Assembly (NCBI RefSeq): GCF_014641615.1
Contig: NZ_BMIB01000003.1
Location: 868,001 to 932,000 of the forward strand
Direction of reading: 5' to 3'
Length of the DNA stretch: 64,000 bases
DNA from: Filimonas zeae
GTDB taxonomy: Bacteria > Bacteroidota > Bacteroidia > Chitinophagales > Chitinophagaceae
This document shows, one piece after another, positions 27,462 through 39,400 of the stretch (its first letter is position 1; every line of letters starts with the position of its first letter). The position numbers and the translations under genes were made by a program. The notes below the pieces were generated by a model. It worked only from the letters and a program-made list of their open reading frames with translations, made no database searches and was not told where the DNA came from.

Positions 27462-30400
27462 TTATCCGATAGGTGTATTGTTATTGTTCACCTGGTTTAT
27501 GGTAGTATAATGAACAGGATTGTCCAGCACAATAGAATAGGGATGCAGGCTTTCTGCCCCTATTACAGCAGGCAGCAGGCCTGCCAGAAAGGTATTGTCA
27601 ATATGCGCCGGCTCTACCCCGCGCGATCTGGCTGCGTCCAGTGCATACAACAGCGAATCGGTAAGGTCATCCCACTGCCAGTTACCGGTAAATTGCGAAG
27701 GGGTTACCAGCAGCAGTGTTTGCGGTGCTTCCGAGTCGGGACGGTCGTAGTGAAAAGTAATACCCGTGGTTTCTTCCCGGGCCGGTATCAACTCTGTCCA
27801 TTCATCTGCCAGTATACCACATATTTCTGTGGGCGCGCCGGTGGTTGTGGCAGTGAAGGCGGTGTACAGCAGTATATTACTTTCTTCCAGGTTACAGTCT
27901 GCTTCCGGAAAAGGCAATGCCAGCCAGTGATACTTTTCTGTTTTAAACGGCAGTTGTACAGGATGGATATACAGATCATCCTCATTACCGCCAAAGGCTT
28001 CGCGTAGCAGGATGCAGTTTTCCAGGTGTTTCATTTTTTCGTGTACCCTGGCTATGCCATGCAGCCAGTCTTCCTGCGGGTTGGTTCGTTTACCGGTAGT
28101 AATACTGTAATCTAACAGGGTGCCGGTAGCATTCCAGCTATTATTGATTTCGGCCTGCTGTGCAGCGGGCAGCTCATAGCGCGGTACCATGGTAAAATCA
28201 TCGCCCAGTATAAGGCGGGCGGCATTCTGCAGGTGGGTGGCTTTATCAGCGGCCGGCACTGCCGCCAGTGCTGATAATAATGCTTCTACCTGTGGTATGC
28301 GTTGTGTTTCCAGGTCATCGGTTAATGCTTTGGCTCTCGCTTGCAGCTCGTATATAAACATGGGTATGCCGCGTAATTCTGCATCTATATCCAGTGCAAT
28401 TACATCGTAGTCGGCCAGGTGTATGGCCTGTACATCGGCCAGCAGTGTGGTAATAGCGTCCTGATTATTATCAATGGCATTTTTCAGTTTTACAAATGCG
28501 GCATCAAACAATAATTTTTTCACTTCCACATCTGCCAGGGTAATGGTTTCCGGTGGTGTGGGTGTAACAGACACCAGCCTTTCCATAGCCTGCAGCGTTT
28601 TCAGCAGTGTGGTATCGCCGGCGGCCAGTGTGTTATATTCATCTGCCTGCTGCTGCCAGCGGTTGCGGAAGGCCTGTAGCTTTTCTTTAATACTGGTAAA
28701 CCATTGTTGTACGCGGGTATACAAGGCACCGGTACCGGTTTGCGGAATACCATAGTTACCCAGGCCGGAAAGCAAGGCCGCAAAACGGGTGATGGTAGCA
28801 GGTGCCTGGTTTCTGATAGCCGTTATGTCAGCTTCTGAAGCGGTAGCACGGTCGGGCAACGCACGCAGGTAACTGATTACCCCACCGGGCATGGTAGCAG
28901 CCTGCACCAGGTTTTTTAACCCTGTTAACAAATCCTGTACACGCTGGGCGGGCAGTTGTGCCGGTGGCATATCCTTTTTGCTGGCCTCGTTGGGCAGTGC
29001 CACATCGCCAGGTGTAAGGGGTGCAGTACCTACCAGTAAAGCACGCAGGCTTTTTACCAGCGGTATCAGCTGAAACAGGGAAAGGGTACCCGGTGTGGCG
29101 GGCGCCTGGGTATAGCTGATGGTAATAGTGGTATCCAGCCGCGGATCGGCCGTGGTAAACAGGTAATGTGTTAACCGGTCGTCTATCTCAGTTAGCGAAC
29201 GGGTATCTGTAGCGGGCAGTATGTATAACAAATCAATGGGCTGTATACTCAGTTGCTGTAACGATACAGTGGTGGCTATGGTGGCACCGGTGGCACGGCT
29301 GATATACGAACAATGGCATACTACCTGGTTTAGTGGCGGTAGCATAGTAGTGAGCCACTGGTTTACAGAAGGCTCTGACTGTGAGCGTGGGGTGCCGCCT
29401 GCCGCCGTGGCTATATAGGTAAACGGAATGCCTACCCGGTGGTTTAAGGTAACACCGCTGCGGGGCGTGCGTATTACATCGGGCTGCTGCGGGTAATTAC
29501 CTTTGCTGTAGGCATCCAGTACACCGGCTGCACGGTTGTAATTACCCAGCACTACCTGGTGTACACTTTCCGCCATTCCCAGGTCGGCTACTGCATCGGC
29601 CACATCCATAATGCCATTGACTGCTGTGGTAATGGCATTGGCAATTACGGCTTCGGTAGCAGGCAGGGCCAGGCCAAACGGGTACTTTTTACCGGCGGCA
29701 GTGGTTTGCTTTTTTACATGGTTGCACAGGTTTACCCCGTGTATTACGTTACGGGCCTCAATGGCAGTAACCGGTATGGTAGCTGCATCTACCGAAGGGT
29801 CCGTATTATTGGCGGTGTTGGTTTCTTTGATGTGGTTGGCACCGAGCGGAAAAAATTTACGCAGCAGGTATATATAGCTGTCAATACTTTTGGCTTTCAG
29901 GTCTTCCCGGTCGTGCAAAGCCCGTTCCAGTCGATAGCCCAGTAAGGCTGCCAGGCTCTGGCCACCCTGTATACCTTCTATTACCGATAAGGCCAGGCGT
30001 ATACGCTCTGAAGTAAGATTTACGGCCAGCACATTACTGCCATCGGGTTTGCCATGCGATATATACCCGTTGCGCAATACAGCAGCGGTTACGCCCTGGT
30101 TTAACGATGGGGCATGTATATAGCCTTCGTTGGCAGCATCGGTTACAAATGTTTTTTTACCATCGGGGTTAAACTCACCCACCATATCGGCAGGCACTTC
30201 TTTATGGGTAAGTACTTTGTTTTTTTCGGGGCGCACATTTTCCAGCCAGCCGTAGGCGCCCAGGTAAATACCGGTGCGGCGCTGTGCGGGTGGTGTATCG
30301 GCACTGTTGTTACGCAGGCGCGACATGCCCAGTGTAAGCATGCCTGTTTTCCAGGCATCCAGGCGGTACGAGCAGCAGTCTACATGCTCTACCAGTGCGC

Positions 30401-33074
30401 GTTCCAGCCGGGCGGTAGATGCATCTTTCAGTTGTTCCAGCGCCTGTAGCTGACCGGCCAGGTAGCGGGAGTAAAAAGGTATCAGGGGCAGCTGCAAAGA
30501 ATCGCGTACAAATTCGGATACGTTTTTTGCCGGCGATAACTGCGGCATAGTTTCATACAAAAGTGCATACCGGCTTTCGGTAAGGGCGCCTTTCCATTGC
30601 TGGTGTATGTAAGGCTGTTCTGCCTGTATGGTGGCCAGGCGGGCTGCCGGCACGGCGTTTACCGATACGGCGGCGGCAAGGCTGCTTTCGTGATAACCCA
30701 GTTCCAGCGCATATTTCAATAAACGGTATAGTTCAGCTTCGGGCCTTTTGGTAAGGCCTGCCCCGGTGCGCAGGGCATTGTGCGACTGGTGTACCTGATC
30801 TATAAGCGCTTTAATATAATTCCTGTTGTCTGCGGTATACGAGTGTATGGGATTTATTTCCGATAAAGGCACATCATCTACCAGGTGCTTCACCGGCTTT
30901 TGCCAGGGCAGGCCCAGCATGGTAAGCATACCAGGCAAGCGCACCCCGTTATATTGCATCTCCTGGCTAAAGGTTTGCATAAAGTAATTATCCAGGTCAG
31001 ACTGATCTCTGAAGCCTGCTTTTACCAGGCTCATGGCATTCGCCACCGAGGTAAGGCTTTGCATATACCTGCGGTGAAACTCTACCGAGTTGGGATGCAG
31101 CCCTATTACATCCAGCAAGGTTTGGTAAGGCTGCCCCTGCTGCGAGGTTACCTGCGCTACAGCACCCTGTAAATGGCTGGCCCAGTATATATCCATTTTC
31201 ACCAGCAACCGGTACAGATTGCTGATAAAGGCAGGGTAAGCATTGTTGTTAATGCCCGCCACGGTATTGTTTTTTTCGTTCATCCAGGTAAGCCGCCTGA
31301 AGGGGGTTACGGGTAATATACCATAGGGCTGGTTGCCTATACGTATGGCCGGCACGGGGCCGCGGCCACTGACAAAGCTGTTGAAAAAATCGCGGGTGTA
31401 GCTGATGGTATCTTCTGAAAAACCATTTTCTATTACCGACTTCATCACGTACCCCATGGTGGCCGGCCACAAGGCCAGGTTCATGTTAAAAGCATCGCGC
31501 TGGTCGTTACCATCGCTGTTCAATACTTTTTTAAACAGGTCATAATCCAGCCCCAGCCATTCGCTCAGCCACTGGCCATCTTTCTTCTGTGCCGGGGTAG
31601 CTGTTTCTGTAAAACCGGGCTTTTGTTTAAAATACAAATCAAAGGTTTGGTCGGGCGTGTCTTTACTGGTAACACCCGAATCGGCTGAGCCGGTATTATT
31701 GGTGGGTGTACCCTGCGGCAGCAGACTGAGGCCTTTTTGGGTGAAGTAATGGTGATTGAGCAAATCCTGCAGTTGTGCTTTGCCCGCTTCGGCATCGGCA
31801 CTCAGTTTTACGCCTAATACCAGCAGGCGCGAAAAGCCGTTTACTTCATCCGGCGCCAGGTTTATTCTAAAACCCATACCTATGGCAACAGCTCTGTCAA
31901 AATCGGCCACCCATTTAATTTCTTCAGCAAACTCCAGGTCGTGCTGCGCATTTTGCGTCAGCTGGTCATCGGCACCGGTGGAGGGGTCGGGACTGGTGTG
32001 TAAAGGATAAGGAATTGTGTTACCAAACACCGGCTCCATGGCGGTATTGCCTTTATAGCGTATCACGGCCAGTTTTTCGGGCAACAGGTTTACTTTGGTA
32101 GGCTGCGTCCAGGCATGCTCCTTCCCTGTTTTAGCTTCCAGGCCGGCAAACAGTACAATGGCAAACTGCAGGTTGGCCGTTGCTTTGGTTAACCCCAGCG
32201 GCAGTTTTTCGGTAAAGTTAACCGGCCCGTAGGTGCGGATAATGGTATCAGCATCCAGTGTGGGGTTGGCGGTATTAAAATCTGTTTTTGCCTGTGTAAT
32301 AAGCGTGTCATTACCATCGGCCAGCCATAATTGCTTGAATAACCCGGTAATAATATCGTGTTGGGTGGCATCCCAGTTTTCGGTGGCAATTACCAGTATA
32401 AACGTATTAACGCCTCTTACCGGGAATACACTGCCAGCCTCGTCCGGCACCAGCTGCCGGGTAATCCAGGCGGCTCTTCCATCGCCATGGGCATTTACCA
32501 GTAAACGCCAGGCAGCTTTTTGCTGGTCTATAGTGGCAGCATCGGGGTTGGCAGGATCAGCCGGTTTACCGGCGCTGTAATACGCCGCCCAGAAATAGGC
32601 CGCATTGTTTACTTCCTTGCGCGATAGCAGGGGCTCAAAACTGTCTACCAGGCATTCATCAGGATACACGCGTACCCATAACTGCGGCTGGTTGCCGGTG
32701 GTTTTAAAACGGGTTTCTATGCGCAGCGGAAACAGCAGGAATGGGGTGTTGTTGGCAAAATGTTCCTGCAGTTCTTTACGCGGGTCAATAAACAGTTGAA
32801 AGTTTTTTTCAAAACCGGCCAGTTGTTCGCGGGCACCTGTATAAGTCTGCTGTAGCTGGGTATGTTTTGTTTTTTCGGCAGCAATCTGTTTGTCCAGCTC
32901 TTTGCGGCGTTGCTGGTAATCTGCATGGTTGTCTCCTTTCTGCCTTTCCAGCGCCGTACGTTCTTTTTCCAGCAATTGCAGGCGCTGGCCCGAAACAAAC
33001 AATTCCTGCCGGGCATTTTCACTGGCGGCTCTGCCTGCGGCGAGGTGGGTGCGGCTTTGTTGAAAATCTGACAT
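27462..33074 (-). CDS. giant hypothetical protein (1870 residues)
   Basis: One of the largest frames in the window. The ATG at 33074 (MSDFQQSRTH) is preferred over an extension that overlaps the previous gene. Residues 1-95 form a strong heptad-type coiled coil rich in E, K and Q. The remainder is a soluble-looking mixture of helices and strands with blocks such as FLLFPLRIETRF (about 115), SFVSGRGPVPAIRIGNQPYGILPV (split, about 575) and a long helical region around 1390-1560. No signal peptide, transmembrane helix or known catalytic motif is seen. It lies 17 bp after the 1129-residue protein gene. Length and coiled coil suggest a structural or scaffolding role; this is inference. Confidence 0.83.
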   Translation of the reverse strand: MSDFQQSRTHLAAGRAASENARQELFVSGQRLQLLEKERTALERQKGDNHADYQQRRKELDKQIAAEKTKHTQLQQTYTGAREQLAGFEKNFQLFIDPRKELQEHFANNTPFLLFPLRIETRFKTTGNQPQLWVRVYPDECLVDSFEPLLSRKEVNNAAYFWAAYYSAGKPADPANPDAATIDQQKAAWRLLVNAHGDGRAAWITRQLVPDEAGSVFPVRGVNTFILVIATENWDATQHDIITGLFKQLWLADGNDTLITQAKTDFNTANPTLDADTIIRTYGPVNFTEKLPLGLTKATANLQFAIVLFAGLEAKTGKEHAWTQPTKVNLLPEKLAVIRYKGNTAMEPVFGNTIPYPLHTSPDPSTGADDQLTQNAQHDLEFAEEIKWVADFDRAVAIGMGFRINLAPDEVNGFSRLLVLGVKLSADAEAGKAQLQDLLNHHYFTQKGLSLLPQGTPTNNTGSADSGVTSKDTPDQTFDLYFKQKPGFTETATPAQKKDGQWLSEWLGLDYDLFKKVLNSDGNDQRDAFNMNLALWPATMGYVMKSVIENGFSEDTISYTRDFFNSFVSGRGPVPAIRIGNQPYGILPVTPFRRLTWMNEKNNTVAGINNNAYPAFISNLYRLLVKMDIYWASHLQGAVAQVTSQQGQPYQTLLDVIGLHPNSVEFHRRYMQSLTSVANAMSLVKAGFRDQSDLDNYFMQTFSQEMQYNGVRLPGMLTMLGLPWQKPVKHLVDDVPLSEINPIHSYTADNRNYIKALIDQVHQSHNALRTGAGLTKRPEAELYRLLKYALELGYHESSLAAAVSVNAVPAARLATIQAEQPYIHQQWKGALTESRYALLYETMPQLSPAKNVSEFVRDSLQLPLIPFYSRYLAGQLQALEQLKDASTARLERALVEHVDCCSYRLDAWKTGMLTLGMSRLRNNSADTPPAQRRTGIYLGAYGWLENVRPEKNKVLTHKEVPADMVGEFNPDGKKTFVTDAANEGYIHAPSLNQGVTAAVLRNGYISHGKPDGSNVLAVNLTSERIRLALSVIEGIQGGQSLAALLGYRLERALHDREDLKAKSIDSYIYLLRKFFPLGANHIKETNTANNTDPSVDAATIPVTAIEARNVIHGVNLCNHVKKQTTAAGKKYPFGLALPATEAVIANAITTAVNGIMDVADAVADLGMAESVHQVVLGNYNRAAGVLDAYSKGNYPQQPDVIRTPRSGVTLNHRVGIPFTYIATAAGGTPRSQSEPSVNQWLTTMLPPLNQVVCHCSYISRATGATIATTVSLQQLSIQPIDLLYILPATDTRSLTEIDDRLTHYLFTTADPRLDTTITISYTQAPATPGTLSLFQLIPLVKSLRALLVGTAPLTPGDVALPNEASKKDMPPAQLPAQRVQDLLTGLKNLVQAATMPGGVISYLRALPDRATASEADITAIRNQAPATITRFAALLSGLGNYGIPQTGTGALYTRVQQWFTSIKEKLQAFRNRWQQQADEYNTLAAGDTTLLKTLQAMERLVSVTPTPPETITLADVEVKKLLFDAAFVKLKNAIDNNQDAITTLLADVQAIHLADYDVIALDIDAELRGIPMFIYELQARAKALTDDLETQRIPQVEALLSALAAVPAADKATHLQNAARLILGDDFTMVPRYELPAAQQAEINNSWNATGTLLDYSITTGKRTNPQEDWLHGIARVHEKMKHLENCILLREAFGGNEDDLYIHPVQLPFKTEKYHWLALPFPEADCNLEESNILLYTAFTATTTGAPTEICGILADEWTELIPAREETTGITFHYDRPDSEAPQTLLLVTPSQFTGNWQWDDLTDSLLYALDAARSRGVEPAHIDNTFLAGLLPAVIGAESLHPYSIVLDNPVHYTTINQVNNNNTPIG

Positions 33075-33091
33075 ATATAAATGCGTTATAA

Positions 33092-36000
33092 TTATTTTTG
33101 TAATAACATTTCTGAAGCATGCACGCACACCATCATAGGTACCTGGTATAATATATAAGCCAGGTTGGCAGCATCTACATTACTATCCCATTTCACCAGC
33201 TTGTCTTCGTTAAACTGCTTTTTATTTTCATCGCCTTCGGTATCGGCAGGAAAAGTATGGGTGGCTGGCAGGCTTACCGGTGCAGGCAGGCTCAGCACAT
33301 CAATTACCCCATCTTCGCCAGGCACTACTTTATTCCAGTCCAGATCGTTCCAGGTTACCAGTGCCTTTCCGCCTGTATCGGCGGCAGGAACGTCCAACCC
33401 AAAGCGGGGCTCACCGGGGCGTTCTTTAATAACAAAAAACCACCCGGCATTATTCAGTACCGGCTGCTGCGGGTTGCCCTCTCCCCTGGCTTCGGGTACA
33501 GTAAGGTCGAAACCGAAGAAATAGATATCCGGATCGGCCTTGGCTGAATATAAGGGCGTACGTACTACTGCCGGGTTGGGGTTTACCGCATCTCCTTCTG
33601 CCGGAATATGTAAGCTGCGGGGCAGGGATGGATCGGGCAGGCCTGTTTGTGTATTGATGGTCCATGCTGCTTTATGGGCGTAAATAACGGCAGTGGGGTA
33701 CTTCTTTAACAACTCGCCCCGTATCACCAGTACTACTTCTTCTTTGGCTGGCTGGCCCGGTTGCTGACGATGGTCATGATCGCCCAGTTTGCTGCTGCGC
33801 CGCCACTCGTGCAGTTTGGGAATATCATAGAATGCCTCACGCTGCTCTTCTTCTGTTTTGCCGGCCAGGTCAGCCTGGGCCAGTGCGCCGGACGGATCCC
33901 AGAACTGCCTGAAATAACTGCCACGCTGGTCGGTAGGATATTCGCGCCACAACAGCTCACGCGCAAATTCGTGGTTAAGCCCCACCATGTACGATTCAAT
34001 AAATGCCTGATTCGTTTCCAGCAGGGTAATGCTGTTCTGCGCTATCAGTTCTATATTGGGCAAAAACAGTTCTTCCGATATTTTCTTTAAATCCTGGTAC
34101 ATCGGTTTGTTCAGTTTGGGGTAGGCCATCGCTTCTGTAAAACCTTCGTTTACCAGTTGCGCCTTAATCCAGGGTGGAATAAACACATGCTGCCATGTCC
34201 ATGCCGGTATGGTTTTCTCCGGCTTCAGCTGCTCCAGTATTACACCTGTTACCACCGGCAAATCCAGCGTAATGGGTTTTACCTCTTTGGGTACCTGTGC
34301 CTGCTCCCATTGCAGTAACACAAACATATCTTTCAGTGAATTTTTAAAACGCGTGGCATTGTCGTTATCTACCGTGCCACTAACAGCGGGTGTGAAGTTT
34401 TCACCGGGGTACGACAAATGAAAGTCCGGGCTTTTACCATAATCATCCACTGATTCGGGTGTCTGGTTTTCCGGTTGCAGGGCATCGGCAGCTTTGTTGT
34501 TTTTTTGCCAGCTGGTAAGCAGGTACCACAGCCATACCAGTATTACGGCTATAGTTATACCTACTGTGTAGGCCGGGCCTGTTACGGCAAAAAACTGCAG
34601 CAGCAGTACTATCAGCACTGCCAAAGCCAGTAAGGCCCAGGGCAGCCAGCTGTATTGCTTTAATATAGCCAGTATAACCGCAGGTACTTTGGGCTGTATG
34701 GAACCGGTAAAGGTATCTATACCGGGCTGGCCCGCTGGTTTGGTTTTAGGAGGCGCCGGCAACAATTCTCCCTCGTTGACTTTGTTTACCAGGGTTTCCA
34801 GCCGCAGCTTTTCACCGGCAGGCAGCTGTTTGTTCAGATGTGTAGCCAGCCTGCCGCGCGGCCTTGCTATGCGGCGCATGGGAGGCGATAGTAAGGTATC
34901 GGGCAGGGTGCTTTGTTTAAGGGCGTAAAACACCGTAGCATTATCGTTTAACACCCGCTTCTGCAGCGGCGCGGTAAGCATCATGTTTTTGGCAGCAGCG
35001 GCGGCAGTACCGGGCACAAAATGTTTGGTGTGTAAAGCGGAGCCTGCTGCTATGGCAAACTGACCATAGCGTATCTGGTTATTGGCTTTTAACACCTCGC
35101 CTATCTGATCCCATGCGGCTTTCATATAGTCTTCCTGGTTTTCCTGTACCACGCGGGTACCAAAATGTGCCGGTACGCGAAAACGTGGATCCAGGTTCAA
35201 CTCGGTAAGCCAGTTGTAATTCTGATCAATGCGGTTGCCATCACGGTCAGTATATACCCTTTCTACCATGGCATGCCAGCGGCCATAAATGGGCGGTGTT
35301 ATCAACGGGTCAGCATCGGTATTCGGGTCAACCGGTAAACCGCTGTTGTTGAAAGCATCGGTGTTGGCTGCAGGAGAAGGCTTCAGGTGATAATCATCGG
35401 CCAGGTTTAGCAGCCCGGTCAGCTGTTGCTGAAAAGGATGCTGGTTAGGGGCGCTGTTAACTGCCCATTTATCAAAGGTGTTCTGTTTCTGTATCTCCTG
35501 CGGGGTAAGCGATTCTTCCGGCACTTTTAAAGCGCCCCCCAGGCGCAGTATGCCGCCCAGCGGGTGGTCAGCATCTTCCTTCCAGGTAATATTGGCACCG
35601 GGCTTAGTCATATCCATTACCCGGCGGCCCACGCGGCTGTCTGCCACTTTGGGCTTCAGCAGGCGTACCAGGTATTCAAAATCGCCGGTGGATCCGGTGC
35701 TGAACTGCCAGCGGTAATAATAGGGAAAATCAACAGCCGTGCCTTCCCAGGCTATTGCCAGTTTTGCATTGGCTATATCGGCCGCACTGCCCCCCAGCCC
35801 GGCCAGCCGGCCGCTTTCGTAAGAGGGTATTACAAAAGCATGATAAGAAGTACCGGGCTTTAATTTACGCGGACATAACAACCGCGAATAGGCCAGGTCG
35901 GGGTTTTGTTTCAGTTGCTGCTGCAGCTTGTCCAGTGCGGCATCTACCTCACCGGCATTGTCTGTAATGATTTTATCTGCTGCATTGCTAAGGTCGCCGT

Positions 36001-36481
36001 TATAGTGCACGTGCGCCCACGACCATAACTGACCGGCTTTAGGAAAGCATTTGCTTTTATCCACACCGGGCTTCAGGGTTATATAAGGCAGGGGCTTACC
36101 GGCAGCGGTGCCATCATCAAACTCACCGGCTGCCAGCACCAGCAGCGTTATCCAGGGGTTTAACCGCTGTCCGCTGGCCGGTACAGGTGTATAACGCCAG
36201 GGCATGTCTTCATCATAAAAATCAATATAGGGCAGGTAGTTTGCCTCAAAATTGGTTACGCGGTTATGTGGGTCGGTTTTTACTACCGAGCGGGCATCTA
36301 TGCCTATGATATCCCCCGGGCCGTATACTTCAATCTGCTTGTCCTCTACCGGTGCAGCGGTTCCATCGCCATCTACGGTAAGTTTTACGGTAAAACGCGC
36401 ACGCGCCTCACCGTTGGACTGCAGGTTGTTGGCAATGCCCTGCCGCAGATAAGGCAGGAAGGAATAGGTTGCTATGCTCAT
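33092..36481 (-). CDS. large hypothetical protein with an internal transmembrane hairpin (1129 residues)
   Basis: A 1129-residue protein without an N-terminal signal peptide. The N-terminal third contains ARFTVKL, VYGPGDIIGIDARSVV and NYLPYIDFYDEDMPWRYTP, which read like a conserved structural domain. Two adjacent hydrophobic helices lie near residues 612-632 and 636-656 (WALLALAVLIVLLLQFF and TVGITIAVILVWLWYLL). They split the protein into two soluble halves that should lie on the same side of the membrane. The C-terminal half is acidic and Pro-rich with no known motif. Its start overlaps the stop of the DUF6603-like gene by 4 bp, implying coupled translation. Confidence 0.82.
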   Translation of the reverse strand: MSIATYSFLPYLRQGIANNLQSNGEARARFTVKLTVDGDGTAAPVEDKQIEVYGPGDIIGIDARSVVKTDPHNRVTNFEANYLPYIDFYDEDMPWRYTPVPASGQRLNPWITLLVLAAGEFDDGTAAGKPLPYITLKPGVDKSKCFPKAGQLWSWAHVHYNGDLSNAADKIITDNAGEVDAALDKLQQQLKQNPDLAYSRLLCPRKLKPGTSYHAFVIPSYESGRLAGLGGSAADIANAKLAIAWEGTAVDFPYYYRWQFSTGSTGDFEYLVRLLKPKVADSRVGRRVMDMTKPGANITWKEDADHPLGGILRLGGALKVPEESLTPQEIQKQNTFDKWAVNSAPNQHPFQQQLTGLLNLADDYHLKPSPAANTDAFNNSGLPVDPNTDADPLITPPIYGRWHAMVERVYTDRDGNRIDQNYNWLTELNLDPRFRVPAHFGTRVVQENQEDYMKAAWDQIGEVLKANNQIRYGQFAIAAGSALHTKHFVPGTAAAAAKNMMLTAPLQKRVLNDNATVFYALKQSTLPDTLLSPPMRRIARPRGRLATHLNKQLPAGEKLRLETLVNKVNEGELLPAPPKTKPAGQPGIDTFTGSIQPKVPAVILAILKQYSWLPWALLALAVLIVLLLQFFAVTGPAYTVGITIAVILVWLWYLLTSWQKNNKAADALQPENQTPESVDDYGKSPDFHLSYPGENFTPAVSGTVDNDNATRFKNSLKDMFVLLQWEQAQVPKEVKPITLDLPVVTGVILEQLKPEKTIPAWTWQHVFIPPWIKAQLVNEGFTEAMAYPKLNKPMYQDLKKISEELFLPNIELIAQNSITLLETNQAFIESYMVGLNHEFARELLWREYPTDQRGSYFRQFWDPSGALAQADLAGKTEEEQREAFYDIPKLHEWRRSSKLGDHDHRQQPGQPAKEEVVLVIRGELLKKYPTAVIYAHKAAWTINTQTGLPDPSLPRSLHIPAEGDAVNPNPAVVRTPLYSAKADPDIYFFGFDLTVPEARGEGNPQQPVLNNAGWFFVIKERPGEPRFGLDVPAADTGGKALVTWNDLDWNKVVPGEDGVIDVLSLPAPVSLPATHTFPADTEGDENKKQFNEDKLVKWDSNVDAANLAYILYQVPMMVCVHASEMLLQK

Positions 36482-39400
36482 AGTACAGCTTCGAATGTGG
36501 GGATGACATGAATTTCTTCAGCCAGCGCCGGGTTAGAAAGTATTTGTGTGTTCATCCAGGCCCTTGCCTGTGCTTCAGAATCAAAAGCCTGTGCGGTGCT
36601 CAGGGGTTTATTATTGTTAACACCGGCTACGGTATAGCCCGGCTGCCCTACTTTAACACGCTGGTCAATGGCGGTAGGCACCAGGTTTTTTTGATAGGCA
36701 AATGATAAGGTACATTGCGTAATAGCGCCCCCTTTCAACCAATGGGAGAAGAGTACGCCTACATTTTTAAACCATTTGAAGGAATGGTATTTATCATCCC
36801 CATCCATCAGCTTCACTTCATAACGTACCACGCGCTTTACTACTTTGGAGGCACCTATTTGTTTGCCGGAAAACACCAGCTCCACCCCTGCATCAAAATC
36901 CTGGAAGGAAGGGCGCGACAGCTTTTCTGCATCACTCAGGTTCTGGTACTGGGCTATGGCAAACTTTTCGCGCGGGGCCGCCGCAGCGGACTGCAGGTTG
37001 GGCATGTTGGCTTTTACGCTGAACAAGTGCGCATCTGCCACGGCGTTGTTGCCTACCTTATCTATAGGTATATTCAGCGGTATGGCACGCTGGCTTATCT
37101 GCAAACTGCCCAGCGGGTGCAGTACCAGTGTTTCGGCAGCGGTATCTGTTTTGCGCAACGAAACAAACAGGTTGGCATTGGCAGGCAGCGCGGCCTTCCA
37201 GTTATCCAGTTTGTTAAACTCTGCCACCAGCAACGGTATGGCGTTGATAGCAGGCATTTTGTTGTTTTCTGCATCGCCCCAGGTAATATCAAAGTCAACC
37301 GTAATGTCAATAGAAAACAACCACAGGTCAATGGACAGTGTGCCGCTGCCTTTGGCATTCCACGGTGCAGGGCCAGACAGCTGCAGCCGCAGTGAGATAC
37401 TGAACAGGCCTGCACCAAACACTTTCAGCTCTACCGAAAACGATATACTGATAATAAAATGAAAGGGCGAAAACTGAAACAGTGCATCAAAGCTGAAATT
37501 GCCACTGAGGTTGAATATACCGGTGCCAAAATACAATTCGGCACGGGCACCAAACTGTACGGTATTGGAAGTGATGGCAAAGTAATTTTCTACAGATATG
37601 CGGGCAAAAGAAGTACGCAGCACATCAATATGAATACGGCGCGGATTGGGAAAGGGCAATGGCGGCGGGTTAAACTGCGGATGAAAGCCGCCTACGCTTA
37701 ACACAAACTCTGGATGATCGCTAAAGTCCATCAGCAGCCCCATCTCCCCTTCCAGGGTCATAAACAGTATGCGCGATTCAAACAGCGCTGCAAAAAACCA
37801 GATGCGTTTTTTATCAAACTCCAGCGCCCCTATAAAACCCACATTTATCACAATCAATGGCGCACGCTCTTCGGGCAATGCAATACGCAGCACGCCTACT
37901 ATGGCTATATTGCCGGGTATTTCTATAATAATACCAAATGCCAGGCTTATTAAGGTAGGGGTACCCCAGCCTATTTTAACCATAGGGCCCAGCAGAAACT
38001 TTCCTTCCTGGGGCGGGAAATACGATTTAAGGTCGCTGATAATGCGCGGTGCATTGGCTACCGGATCGGGCGGAAACATAATGCTGTTAATGCCCCCGGT
38101 GCGTATGCCTGCCCCTATAGGTTCAAGCAGCATGGTGCGGTTAAGGCCCAGTAAGCCGCCTACGCCCAGCAGGGTAAAGCCAAAGCCCAGCTGTATGCCG
38201 GTGCCAAACTCTGCCGTAATTATAATAAGCAGGGAGAAACCTTTAGAGCCATCCGGCATGCGGGTGGTAATAAGGCCAATGGCTTTTACCGTTACAATGC
38301 TGGCAATAGACAGTTCCAGCACACCGGCGTATTCTTCTTTATCAAAATCGAAATACAGGTAGCCGCCACCTTTTACTACAGCTGCATCTATAGACAGGCC
38401 TACACCGTTAGGTGGCTTAAAGCCTACCTGCAAATCGGCAGGCCCCAGGTTGCCCTGTTTAAAGGCCAGGTTGGTTTGCAGGCCAATGTTTTCCACTACT
38501 GCCTTCAGCGGCCCCAGTTCCAGCGATACGGTGGCGCCTGCCTGTAACTGAATTTTATCGTTTTTGGGTTCCAGTGCCAGGCTCAGGCTTTTAATATGCA
38601 AAGGCCCCAGGTCTACATGCAAATCAAAATCCATCGCCAGCCTGGCGCCGCCCCTGAAATAAAAACCACCCAGCAACGAATAACCAAATGCCATAGAGGC
38701 TTCAGCCTGCACATTCAGGCCCGATAGTATTTTTTGTAAAAAGCCATCTCCATCGCCCCCGGTTACTACCAGGCGAATGGCTTCTATTTCTCCTTCAAAA
38801 CCTACATCCAGCTTACCGCCCGCATTTTGTATAAAAGTGGTAAAGCCCAGCCCCTGCACGGCCAGGCGCGTAGCACCGGGTGAGCCCAGCAGCACTATCT
38901 CCTGCGATTTGACGGGCTTTTCATGTATCTGTACCGATGCTTTAAAAGCTGCTGCCAGGTTTAACAGGCCTTCTGCATTAAAGGGCGGGCGTATTACAAC
39001 TCCTACGCCTTTTATATCAGCTGTAGACTTAAACACCAGCTCGCCACGGTCGCATACACTAAAGTTGAAATTGGCGGTGCCCATCAGGTAAGGCAGTAAG
39101 GCTATGCCTTTTTTCTTGCCCCCCTGCGCTTCCGCCGGCGAAAACGTAATGCCAAACTGGGCATAGGTTTCGGGTGTAAGCCCGGCCTGAAAAAAGGGAA
39201 AGCGTAATTCTTTTAAATCCGTGGATGTATTGCCCAGTAGCAAACGCGTGGAGTCTGACTGCGGATAAATACCGCCGGGCAAGGTAACGGCACGCATCAG
39301 TGCTTCCATGCGGGTAAGCAGTTTGTCTGTATCCAGATTGCTGTTCCATTGGTATACATCATTAAACAACTGGGAAGGTTTGGTAAACAGTAACCCCAAC

